DNA of 52,101 nt, taken from Chloroflexota bacterium (GTDB lineage: Bacteria > Chloroflexota > Dormibacteria > Dormibacterales > Dormibacteraceae). Under the pieces are notes generated by a model. That model made no database searches. It saw only the letters and a program-made list of their open reading frames with translations, and was not told where the DNA came from. The stretch lies in NCBI GenBank assembly GCA_005881825.1, contig VBEO01000141.1:1-52101 (forward strand), given 5' to 3'. Positions 44,190-52,101 of this stretch are shown here, in pieces; the first letter of the stretch is position 1; the number at the start of each line of letters is the position of its first letter. The position numbers and the translations under genes are program-made.

Positions 44190-44208
44190 TAACGCAGCGC
44201 GTTAGAAT
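44190..44208. promoter_or_regulatory. Palindromic operator overlapping the phaR -10 element
   Basis: TAACGC-AGC-GCGTTA (44190-44204) is a perfect 6-bp-arm inverted repeat. TAGAAT at 44203-44208 overlaps it and lies 10 nt before ATG 44219, so a bound repressor would block phaR transcription. It does not look like the TGC-rich PhaR sites I know. Confidence 0.5.
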
Positions 44209-44218
44209 TGATCACGTC

Positions 44219-44746
44219 ATGGCCGAAAAGCACCTGATCAAAAAGTACGCGAACCGCAAACTTTACGACACCAACACCAGTCGTTACATCACGTTGAACG
44301 GCATCTCGGAACTGGTTCGCGAAGGCTACGACATCGAGGTGGTCGATCGCGACACCGGCGCCGACCTCACACCGCTCATCCTCTCGCAGATCGTGCTGGG
44401 CGAAGAAAAGCGCGGGCGCGCGCGTGCGAACGGCGAGAGTCCGAGCGCTGACCGCGGCAGTGCGCTGCTCGACTACGTGCGGCGCACGCTCAACGTCCCC
44501 GCACAGCTGGTCGGCAACGAGGTCGAACGGCGGCGAGGCGATATCGAAGAGCTGATCGAATCAGCCATCGAGCGCGCGCTTGCGCAGCTCAGCCTGCCCT
44601 CGCGGCGCGAGGTCGAGCGGCTGTCCGAAAAGGTCGAAGCGCTGTCGCGTCGCGTCGACCGCACGACCGGCACTCGCACCCGCAGCACGCGCAAGTCCGC
44701 TACGCCGACCCGTACACGAAAGGCCGCTGCACGACGGTCGACCTGA
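44219..44746 (+). CDS. phaR: Polyhydroxyalkanoate synthesis regulator PhaR-like
   Basis: The N-terminal domain is the PHB/PHA accumulation regulator DNA-binding module: KKYANRKLYDTNTSRYITL, GYDIEVVDRDTGADLTPLIL and QIVLGEE are nearly the family consensus. A helical region (about 85-150) and a basic Thr/Arg/Lys tail follow. In proteobacteria PhaR represses phasin genes and binds PHA granules; here it lies divergent to an H1-like protein. Base composition around its start is more A/T-rich than the window. It overlaps the convergent DUF881 gene by 47 bp. Confidence 0.9.
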   Translation: MAEKHLIKKYANRKLYDTNTSRYITLNGISELVREGYDIEVVDRDTGADLTPLILSQIVLGEEKRGRARANGESPSADRGSALLDYVRRTLNVPAQLVGNEVERRRGDIEELIESAIERALAQLSLPSRREVERLSEKVEALSRRVDRTTGTRTRSTRKSATPTRTRKAAARRST

Positions 44747-45362
44747 TCACGAGGTCACTCTCCGCGCGGTAGCCGGCGCTGTGCACGCGCGGGTCGTCGC
44801 GAAGAGCGCGGGTCATCTGGTCGGCCGCGCTCGAAAGTCGGGTGGGGTCTCCGATCGCCCAGAGTGTCCAGGGTCCACGCACCGAAACCCCGTCCACCGT
44901 GACCCCTTCGCTGTCGCCGTTGATCACGCTGCTGGTGACCAGGCGCTGATCGTTGAGCGCGAGCGCCTCGGCTCCGGCCACGCGCAGGTTGTCGAGCGCG
45001 TCCTGTAGGTCGAGAGGCGTCAGCGGTGCGTCCACCGTGACGACCACACCGGGTCCATGCACGGGCACCAAACCTTCCACTACGCGCAGCTGCGCGGCTT
45101 CGGCGTTGAGTTGAGCCGCAGCTTCCTGGTTGCTGCCGCCCTGCAGGGCGGCGCGACGCGCGGCCAGCGCGCCGGCGTCTCTCGCCAGCGTGTCGTTGGC
45201 GCGATGCAGGTCGTCGATCAGGAAGGCCAGGGTGGTGGGATCGACGCCCGACAGCGAGCGCTCGACCTCGAACTGGCTGCGCACCTGCACCACCGCCACG
45301 AATGCGAGCAGCGCGCTCAGCAGCCCGACCACGACGGCGTTGAGGCTAGGCCGGCTGGGCAA
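44700..45362 (-). CDS. DUF881 protein (second copy)
   Basis: The 220-residue protein has an N-terminal membrane helix (VVVGLLSALLAFVAVVQV), a coiled coil and the DUF881 domain (VVEGLVPVHGPGVVVTVDAP, LQDALDNLRVAGAEALALN, VSVRGPWTLWAIGDP). Function is unknown; in Gram-positive relatives such genes lie beside cell-division genes. TTG 45362 overlaps the preceding DUF881 gene by 17 bp, so they form a pair. Confidence 0.82.
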   Translation of the reverse strand: MPSRPSLNAVVVGLLSALLAFVAVVQVRSQFEVERSLSGVDPTTLAFLIDDLHRANDTLARDAGALAARRAALQGGSNQEAAAQLNAEAAQLRVVEGLVPVHGPGVVVTVDAPLTPLDLQDALDNLRVAGAEALALNDQRLVTSSVINGDSEGVTVDGVSVRGPWTLWAIGDPTRLSSAADQMTRALRDDPRVHSAGYRAESDLVIRSTVVQRPFVYGSA

Positions 45363-46059
45363 ACCTGGTCTCCAGCGCTGAGTCGTACGGGGCCAGCGTC
45401 AGGTCCGGGCTCCCCTGGAAGCTGAGGGCGAGCCCGAGGGCGCGCTGGCGATTGCGCAGTCCGCCGAGCTTGGAGGCATCACCCATGAGGTGCTCCATCT
45501 GGTTGCGGTTGCCCACCGCGACCACCTGAAAGGGCGCGTTGAGCGGGTTGCCTTGGTCGATGACGACGGTGCCGGCCGGTCCGCTGAAGGAGCTGAGCGG
45601 TGAGATCCGGTGGCCGTTGACCGCCACACCCTCGGCACCCCCCTGGAAGAGCAGGTTCACCACGTCCTGGATGTCCTGGAAGTTGACCAGGTAGTCGGTG
45701 GCGCCGGCCCCGGGACGACCGTTGCCGAGGTCGACCACCACCCCCGGCCCGCGCAGCTGGGTGACACCGGCGTGCGCGCGCAGTCCCGCCACCTCGTCGC
45801 GCAGCCGCTGGGTCGTGTCGGAGCGCTGGGCGGCCTGGGCCTCGAGGGTGTCGATCTGCCCGCGCAGTGAGGAGATCTGGGACCGGTAGCCGGCGTTGGT
45901 GCTTTCCAGGTCCTGGACGGTGCGAACCAGCGCCTCGGTGCGTACCACCCGGTTGCTGGGCACCGGCAGCTCGGCTCGCAGCTGGGCGGTGATCAGGTAT
46001 CCGAAGGTCAGTGCGGTCAGCGCCACCAGCAGGTAGGCGCCCGTTCTTCTCAGCGTCAC
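45346..46059 (-). CDS. DUF881 protein (first copy)
   Basis: The 237-residue protein has a membrane helix (YLLVALTALTFGYLITAQL), a coiled coil (ISSLRGQIDTLEAQAAQRSD) and the DUF881 core (QLRGPGVVVDLGNGRPGAG, DVVNLLFQGGAEGVAVNGHR). It and its neighbour likely form a hetero-oligomer at the envelope; function unknown. GTG 46059; the 89-bp divergent gap to gdh holds both promoters. Confidence 0.85.
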   Translation of the reverse strand: MTLRRTGAYLLVALTALTFGYLITAQLRAELPVPSNRVVRTEALVRTVQDLESTNAGYRSQISSLRGQIDTLEAQAAQRSDTTQRLRDEVAGLRAHAGVTQLRGPGVVVDLGNGRPGAGATDYLVNFQDIQDVVNLLFQGGAEGVAVNGHRISPLSSFSGPAGTVVIDQGNPLNAPFQVVAVGNRNQMEHLMGDASKLGGLRNRQRALGLALSFQGSPDLTLAPYDSALETRFAQPA

Positions 46060-46148
46060 TTTTTCGAGAGCCGATTATCCCGGGACCGGGTTGTACCATC
46101 GGTGGCGTCCCGGGCCCGTCTGCGGCCCGGCATTGTGAAGAGGGATTG

Positions 46149-47408
46149 ATGGCGGTCGAAGTCCGTTCGCAATCGGCATTCGCGACGGCCCAGCGGCGCT
46201 TCGACGCCGCGGCCGACGTGATCGGTCTCAGCGAAGACCAGCGGCTCCTTCTGAGGGAGATCAAGCGCGAGCTCGTGGTGCACTTCCCGGTCAAGCTGGA
46301 CAACGGACGGGTCCGCGTCTTCACGGGCTATCGCGTGCATCACAACATCAGCCGCGGCCCCGCCAAGGGCGGCCTGCGCTACCAGGCCGGGCTGAACCTG
46401 GACACCGTGCGCGCCCTGGCCATGCTCATGACGTGGAAGTGCAGCGTCGTGAGCCTGCCCTACGGCGGCGCCAAAGGCGGCGTCGACGTGGATCCCCGCG
46501 CGCTCTCCACCAACGAGCTGGAGCATATGACCCGCCGCTTCGCGACCGAGATCGCGCTGCTGATCGGTCCCGAGCGCGACATCCCGGCGCCCGACCTGGG
46601 CACCGACGCCCAGACCATGGCCTGGATCATGGACACCATCTCCATGCATTCCGGGCACTCCGTCACCGCCTCGGTGACCGGCAAGCCGGTCGACGTGGGC
46701 GGCTCGGAAGGCCGCCACGAGGCCGCCGGGCGCGGCGTCACCTACCTGACCTTGGAAGCGCTCAAGTACCTGCACATCGAGGACGAGACGCCGACGGTGG
46801 CGGTGCAGGGCTTCGGGAAGGTCGGCTCGGCCACGGCGCGCTTGCTCACCGAAGCCGGGCTGCGCGTGGTCGCCGTCAGCGATTCCAAGGGCGCCGTGCA
46901 TAATCCCAAGGGACTCGACCTGGAAGCGCTCGAAGAGCACCGCCAGGTGCGCGGAGGCGTGTCCGGTTTCAAGAAGGCCGAGGACATCGACAACCAGGAC
47001 CTGCTCGGCTTGCCGGTCACGGTGTTGGTGCCGGCCGCGACCGAGAACCAGATCACGGAAGCCAACGCGGATCGCGTGCGCGCGCGCCTCATCACCGAGG
47101 CCGCCAACGCTGCGCTTTCACCGGAAGCCGATCGCCTCCTCAACGACCGCGGCGTGTTCCTGGTGCCCGACATCCTCGCCAACTCCGGCGGCGTCATCGC
47201 CAGCTACTTCGAATGGGTGCAGGATCTGCAGGCCTTCTTCTGGGAAGAGGAGGAGGTCAATACGAAGCTGCACCACATCATCACGCGCGCCTTCTACGAC
47301 GTCCTCCACACGAGCGTGAACAAGCGGGTCGACATGCGCACCGCCGCCTACGTGATCGCGGTGCAGCGGGTGGCCAACGCCACAACCGTGCGGGGGATCT
47401 ACCCATAG
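46149..47408 (+). CDS. gdhA: Glutamate dehydrogenase (Glu/Leu/Phe/Val family)
   Basis: The 419-residue enzyme deaminates glutamate to 2-oxoglutarate with NAD(P). Seen are the substrate domain GPAKGGLRY and YGGAKGGVDVDP with catalytic Lys, PAPDLGTDAQTMAWIMD, TGKPVDVGGSEGRHEAAGRGV, the Rossmann motif VQGFGKVGS and the terminal LANSGGVIASYFEWVQ. ATG 46149 has a GAGGGA-type site upstream, so it is a leadered gene. The next gene overlaps its stop. Confidence 0.95.
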   Translation: MAVEVRSQSAFATAQRRFDAAADVIGLSEDQRLLLREIKRELVVHFPVKLDNGRVRVFTGYRVHHNISRGPAKGGLRYQAGLNLDTVRALAMLMTWKCSVVSLPYGGAKGGVDVDPRALSTNELEHMTRRFATEIALLIGPERDIPAPDLGTDAQTMAWIMDTISMHSGHSVTASVTGKPVDVGGSEGRHEAAGRGVTYLTLEALKYLHIEDETPTVAVQGFGKVGSATARLLTEAGLRVVAVSDSKGAVHNPKGLDLEALEEHRQVRGGVSGFKKAEDIDNQDLLGLPVTVLVPAATENQITEANADRVRARLITEAANAALSPEADRLLNDRGVFLVPDILANSGGVIASYFEWVQDLQAFFWEEEEVNTKLHHIITRAFYDVLHTSVNKRVDMRTAAYVIAVQRVANATTVRGIYP

Positions 47409-48451
47409 CCGTAACGACAGGACACCGGGTTCTCGTCACCGGCGTCAGTCGCGCTTTGGGCGGCGAGCTGGCGCATCGATTGGAATCGCGCGACGACGTG
47501 GCCGCCGTGTACGGCCTCGACATCGAGGATCCCAAGGTGGCGCTCGACCGCACCGAGTTCGTGCACGCAGACACGCGTCACTCGCTGCTCACCAAGCTGG
47601 TGCGCGGGTTGAGCGTCGACACCGTGGTGCACTGCGCCGTGCTCACGGAAGGACGCGCCGGCGCACGCACGGTGCACGAGACCAATGTGATCGGGACCAT
47701 GAACCTGCTCGCGGCCTGCTCGGGCGCGGACAGCCCTGTGCGGCGGGTGGTCGTCAAGTCGTCGGTGGCGGTCTACGGCTGCGAGCCTTACGCGCCGTCC
47801 TACGCGCGTGAGAGCCACGAAGAGAGCGCGCAGACGCGCGAGTTCCTCGCCAACGACCTGCGCGAGATGGAGCAGCTGGTCTCCGACTTCCAGGTACGAA
47901 ACGGCAGCACCACGGTGACGTTGCTGCGGCTCGGCCACCGCCTCGGCTTCCAATATCCCACGCCGCTGGGCGAGTACTTCCTGCTCTCCCGCGTACCCAC
48001 GTTTCACGGTTTCGATCCCCGCCTCCAGCTGCTCCACGACGACGATGCCGTGGAGGCGCTGTACCGGGCCGCGGCCGCCGATCACGGCGGCGTCTTCAAC
48101 GTGGCGGGTGACGGGGTGCTCCTGCTGAGCCAGGCCATCCGGCTGGCGGGCCGCCGCCAGCTGCCGGTGCTCCTGCCGTTCTGGCGCGGGCTGGCGCGGG
48201 CCGGGCCGCGAGCGACCGGGTATGACCTGCCGGCCTCGATAGCGGACTTCCTCGCTTACGGCTGCGTGGTCGACATCGACCTCCTGGAGCGGGAGTTCGG
48301 CTGGCGGCCGCCGCACACCACACGGGAAACCCTGCTCCAGTTTCTGGGCCGGGGCGAGTCGGAGCCCCTGAGCACCGGCCCCCAGGAATACGAGCTCTCC
48401 CAGTACCTCCAGCGCCGGCGGCGGCTGGCGGCCGGGAGCCGGCGCGCGTGA
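47405..48451 (+). CDS. NAD-dependent epimerase/dehydratase
   Basis: The 348-residue SDR protein starts with the Rossmann motif VLVTGVSRALGGELA, then VVHCAVL, VIGTMNLLAACS and KSSVAVYG, close to actinobacterial galE-like epimerases encoded next to PlsC. The usual Tyr-x3-Lys reads differently (FLANDLREM), so catalysis is uncertain. No ATG, GTG or TTG lies close enough to the fold; ATA 47405 overlaps the gdh stop as ATAG, with GGGGGA 8 nt upstream. It is coupled to the PlsC gene by GTGA. Confidence 0.83.
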   Translation: MAVTTGHRVLVTGVSRALGGELAHRLESRDDVAAVYGLDIEDPKVALDRTEFVHADTRHSLLTKLVRGLSVDTVVHCAVLTEGRAGARTVHETNVIGTMNLLAACSGADSPVRRVVVKSSVAVYGCEPYAPSYARESHEESAQTREFLANDLREMEQLVSDFQVRNGSTTVTLLRLGHRLGFQYPTPLGEYFLLSRVPTFHGFDPRLQLLHDDDAVEALYRAAAADHGGVFNVAGDGVLLLSQAIRLAGRRQLPVLLPFWRGLARAGPRATGYDLPASIADFLAYGCVVDIDLLEREFGWRPPHTTRETLLQFLGRGESEPLSTGPQEYELSQYLQRRRRLAAGSRRA

Positions 48452-49545
48452 GCGAGCTCACCTCCTCCGAAGACCAGCTTCGCCACCAGCTGGGGCTGCT
48501 CTACACCGACGTCAACGCCGAGCTTCGGCGCCGCGGCCTCAACGGTCATCGGAACGGACGGCGGCCGGCCCGGCTGAGGGTTCCGGCGCCGGTGCCGGAT
48601 GTGATCGAGAAGGCCAAGGCGGAGCTGCCGGTACTTGCGCTGCAGGCGGTGGGCGAGCTCTCGCTGCGCCTCCGCCAGCTCACCGGCCGGGATGTGATCG
48701 ACCTGGCGACCATGATGGCGATCGTCCAGTTCCTCTCGCGGCAGGTCGAGCTGGCCAACCGCGGCGAGGCCATGGAGGTCGACGACTTCGGCTTCGACCA
48801 GGAGTGGACGGAATCGCTGCTCCCCATCTTCAGGTGGGTCTACCGGAACTACTGGCGGGTGGAGACCACCGGCCTGGAGCACGTGCCCGCCGAGGGGAGG
48901 GCCCTGCTCGTCTCCAACCACGCCGGGGTGCTGCCCTGGGATGGATCGATGATCAAGACCGCGCTGCTGGAGGAGCATCCGCACCCGCGCCACGCCCGGG
49001 CCCTGATCGCACAGTTCTTCTTCGGTCTGCCCTACCTGTCCTGGTTCCTGCGGCGTACCGGACAGACGGTCGGCCATCCCGACGACTCGGTGCGGCTGCT
49101 GGAGCGCGACCAGCTGGTGCTGGTCTTCCCGGAGGGCGTCAAGGGCACCGGCAAGCCGTGGCGGGAGCGGTACCGGCTGCGCCGCTTCGGCCGCGGCGGG
49201 TACGTGCAGGTCGCGCTCCAGGCGAAGGCGCCCATCATCCCGATCTCAGTGGTGGGGTCGGAGGAGATCTATCCCATGCTGGGTGACGTGGGGCCGGTCG
49301 CCAAGCTGATCGGGTTCCCCTACTTTCCGGTGACGCCGCTCTTCCCCTGGCTGGGCCTGCTGGGAACCGTGCCCCTGCCCTCCAAGTGGCGCATCCAGTT
49401 CCACCGGCCGATCCGCACCGATCTCATGGGCGCCGAAGCAGCCGACGACCAGAACCTGGTGATGACCGTTTCCGACCAGGTCCGGGACACCATCCAGCAG
49501 GGCCTGTACGACAACCTGAAGCTCCGCCGCAGCGTCTGGTTCTAA
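48448..49545 (+). CDS. PlsC-like acyltransferase
   Basis: The 365-residue protein has the acyltransferase motifs NHAGVLPWD (157-165, the H-x4-D catalytic pair is shifted as H-x6-D of the NHxGxxPxD variant) and FPEGVKGTGKP, and GSEEIYP near the third block. An N-terminal extension of 130 helical residues precedes the domain. It probably acylates lysophosphatidic acid or another lipid. GTG 48448 overlaps the epimerase stop; the epimerase-PlsC pairing also occurs in mycobacteria. Confidence 0.9.
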   Translation: MSELTSSEDQLRHQLGLLYTDVNAELRRRGLNGHRNGRRPARLRVPAPVPDVIEKAKAELPVLALQAVGELSLRLRQLTGRDVIDLATMMAIVQFLSRQVELANRGEAMEVDDFGFDQEWTESLLPIFRWVYRNYWRVETTGLEHVPAEGRALLVSNHAGVLPWDGSMIKTALLEEHPHPRHARALIAQFFFGLPYLSWFLRRTGQTVGHPDDSVRLLERDQLVLVFPEGVKGTGKPWRERYRLRRFGRGGYVQVALQAKAPIIPISVVGSEEIYPMLGDVGPVAKLIGFPYFPVTPLFPWLGLLGTVPLPSKWRIQFHRPIRTDLMGAEAADDQNLVMTVSDQVRDTIQQGLYDNLKLRRSVWF

Positions 49546-49644
49546 CGGATCGACCCCCCCCATCGGGGAGGGTTGGGGTGGGGGCACGGCCCCGCCCCAC
49601 GCGCTCCGGCTGCGCCGGATCGACCTCCCCGGAGGGGAGGTGGG
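49546..49644. repeat. Direct and inverted GC-rich intergenic repeats
   Basis: The convergent gap holds two direct copies of a unit beginning cggatcgacc (49546 and 49616), each with a C-tract/G-tract hairpin such as cctccccggaggggagg (49624-49640). They belong to the same palindromic type as the blocks at 224-247 and 4381-4525. Confidence 0.65.
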
Positions 49645-50088
49645 CTAGCGCACCTTCTGGCTGAGCAGGCTCGGTGAGGTCTCCGAGGCCGCCGGCTCGT
49701 ACTCCTCGATCATGTCGCAGGTCCTTGCCTGGCTGACCCAGTACTGGACCATCGGCAGCGTCGGCGTGCCCACGCCGATCACTTCCTGAAGGCGGGCTTG
49801 GAGATCAGCAGGGTCCTGCTTCTTGAGGATCTTGAGGTCGGTGACCCCGAACCGCCGGAGCACCGGGAGGAAGCGCTCCATGCCGGAGATCTCGAGCAGC
49901 GCGCACTCGTGCGCGAAGTACAGGAGCCGCTCGGTGCTGATCCCGGTCTTGCGCGAGATCCGGTCCCGGTCGAAGTGCAGCGTGCAGGCGTGCAGGAGCT
50001 GGTTGCTGTGCCGGATTCCGCGGTCGCGCAGCCGCGTGCACTCCTCGGCCGTGATCCCGCGCAGGTACTCCAGCGTCTTCATGGCCAT
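49645..50088 (-). CDS. DUF4332 protein
   Basis: The 147-residue protein has two helix-hairpin-helix-like repeats typical of DUF4332: EYLRGITAEECTRLRDRGIR, and GVTDLKILKKQDPADLQARL. Members resemble DNA- or nucleotide-binding HhH domains, function unknown. ATG 50088 has GGAG close upstream; ATG 50082 is an alternative. It is divergent from guaA with a 27-bp gap. Confidence 0.85.
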   Translation of the reverse strand: MAMKTLEYLRGITAEECTRLRDRGIRHSNQLLHACTLHFDRDRISRKTGISTERLLYFAHECALLEISGMERFLPVLRRFGVTDLKILKKQDPADLQARLQEVIGVGTPTLPMVQYWVSQARTCDMIEEYEPAASETSPSLLSQKVR

Positions 50089-50103
50089 CTCCGGCCTAAA
50101 GAA

Positions 50104-50109
50104 TAGAAT
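50104..50109 (+). promoter_or_regulatory. -10-like element for leaderless guaA
   Basis: TAGAAT lies exactly 6 nt before CTG 50116, the same spacing as at five ATG/GTG genes in this window. The surrounding agaatagaat also offers TATTCT on the minus strand for the DUF4332 gene. Confidence 0.5.
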
Positions 50110-50115
50110 CGGGCC

Positions 50116-51711
<1,596 letters not shown>

Positions 51712-51771
51712 GCGTGTTTCGCGACGCAAGGCGGTCCCCTCCCCGCGTCGCGGGGAGGGCGGAGGGTGGGG
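51712..51771. repeat. Intergenic palindromic repeat, family A copy 2
   Basis: Starting one base after the guaA stop, cgtgtttcgcgac and the following C-rich/G-rich hairpin (51735-51759) and ggcggagggt repeat the block at 200-257, which also begins at a stop codon. The start codon and Shine-Dalgarno-like G-run of the next small gene lie inside the 3' end of this repeat. Confidence 0.7.
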
Positions 51772-51891
51772 CAGGCTGAGCTGAGCCTCGAGCTGGCGGG
51801 GCTGATCGCCCTGGCGATCTTCGGAATCGCCTTCTACGTGGCGGTCCGGGTCTGGGTGGGGCGAGCACGCAGCGGGGACGAGGACAGATGA
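51766..51891 (+). CDS. Small single-pass membrane protein
   Basis: The 41-residue frame from GTG 51766 has one membrane helix (LELAGLIALAIFGIAFYVAV) and a basic then acidic C-terminus. Its TGA overlaps the purD ATG (ATGA), so it is probably translated ahead of purD. It is too short for a family call; alternative starts are CTG codons. Confidence 0.55.
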   Translation: MGQAELSLELAGLIALAIFGIAFYVAVRVWVGRARSGDEDR

Positions 51892-52101
51892 AGATCCTCG
51901 TGGTCGGCTCCGGCGCGCGGGAGCATGCGATCGCCTGGAAATGCGTGCAGTCGGAGCTCACCACGCGCGTCTACTGCGCGCCCGGCAACGGCGGCACCGG
52001 CGGCCTGGCGCGCAACATCCCTGTCCAGGCCGACGACGTCGCGGGCCTGGTCCGCTTCGCCAAGAAGGAGCGCATCGGCCTGGCGATCCTCGGCAATGAC
52101 G
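51888..52101 (+). CDS. purD: Phosphoribosylamine-glycine ligase, N-terminal fragment
   Basis: The first 71 residues show the PurD start MKILVVGSGAREHAIAWKC and the YCAPGNGGT segment, the N-domain of this ATP-grasp enzyme of purine synthesis. It runs off the window edge. Linkage to guaA suggests a purine cluster. Confidence 0.9.
   Translation, partial: MKILVVGSGAREHAIAWKCVQSELTTRVYCAPGNGGTGGLARNIPVQADDVAGLVRFAKKERIGLAILGND

Overview
The window is about 52 kb of gene-dense, very GC-rich chromosome with no rRNA, tRNA, CRISPR array, insertion sequence or phage gene that I can see. Gene content points to a high-GC terrabacterial lineage such as Dormibacterota/Chloroflexota or a deep Actinomycetota, probably a draft or metagenome assembly. 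The reasons are a Gram-positive-type LexA box, paired DUF881 proteins, Flp/Tad pilus pieces, an actinobacterial-style epimerase/PlsC pair, and many apparently leaderless genes. This placement is inference.

Layout. 1-3.6 kb: phosphate block (end of a Ppx/GppA phosphatase; opposite strand PiT transporter, PhoU-like DUF47 protein and a 562-aa protein with a nucleoside-phosphorylase-like C-terminus). 3.6-10.1 kb: secreted protein, acyl-CoA ligase, pantothenate kinase, LysR regulator with a palindromic operator, an orphan Flp pilin, GreA and nicotinamidase. 10.3-17.2 kb: a tightly overlapping operon (polymerase-beta-type nucleotidyltransferase, GT2 plus GT-C fusion glycosyltransferase, B12-binding radical SAM enzyme, beta-propeller lipoprotein, DoxX), then convergent galE. 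18.2-21.6 kb: TadE, TadE and TadG-like pseudopilus genes. 21.7-29.5 kb: GGDEF plus degenerate HD-GYP protein, a mrfAB-type DNA repair pair with a perfect LexA box at its promoter, an ECF sigma factor with a membrane partner, and an orphan histidine kinase. 29.6-35.3 kb: cysS, a molybdopterin-binding-like protein, DUF309, EamA transporter, HD phosphohydrolase and a Crp/Fnr regulator. 35.4-43.5 kb: cyclase-ATPase-TPR regulator, an AhpD-like protein with an in-frame TGA, FmdB, PLP enzymes, Nudix and amidohydrolase. 43.5-52.1 kb: an H1-like protein and PhaR pair, two DUF881 proteins, glutamate dehydrogenase, epimerase, PlsC, DUF4332, guaA, a 41-aa membrane protein and the start of purD.

The most striking observation is at 38838-39410. 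An AhpD/carboxymuconolactone-decarboxylase-like reading frame is interrupted once, by TGA, exactly where the second cysteine of the CxxC active site should be. A hairpin starts 11 nt after the TGA and has a G in its apical loop, so this is a candidate selenoprotein. Other patterns are: (i) at least six genes with a -10-like hexamer exactly 6 nt before the start codon, including a guaA that would start with CTG; (ii) divergent pairs separated by 10-40 bp that share near-symmetrical -10 elements; (iii) two families of intergenic palindromic repeats; (iv) three unrelated enzymes that each lack about 40 residues from the conserved core, which may be real or may be assembly error.
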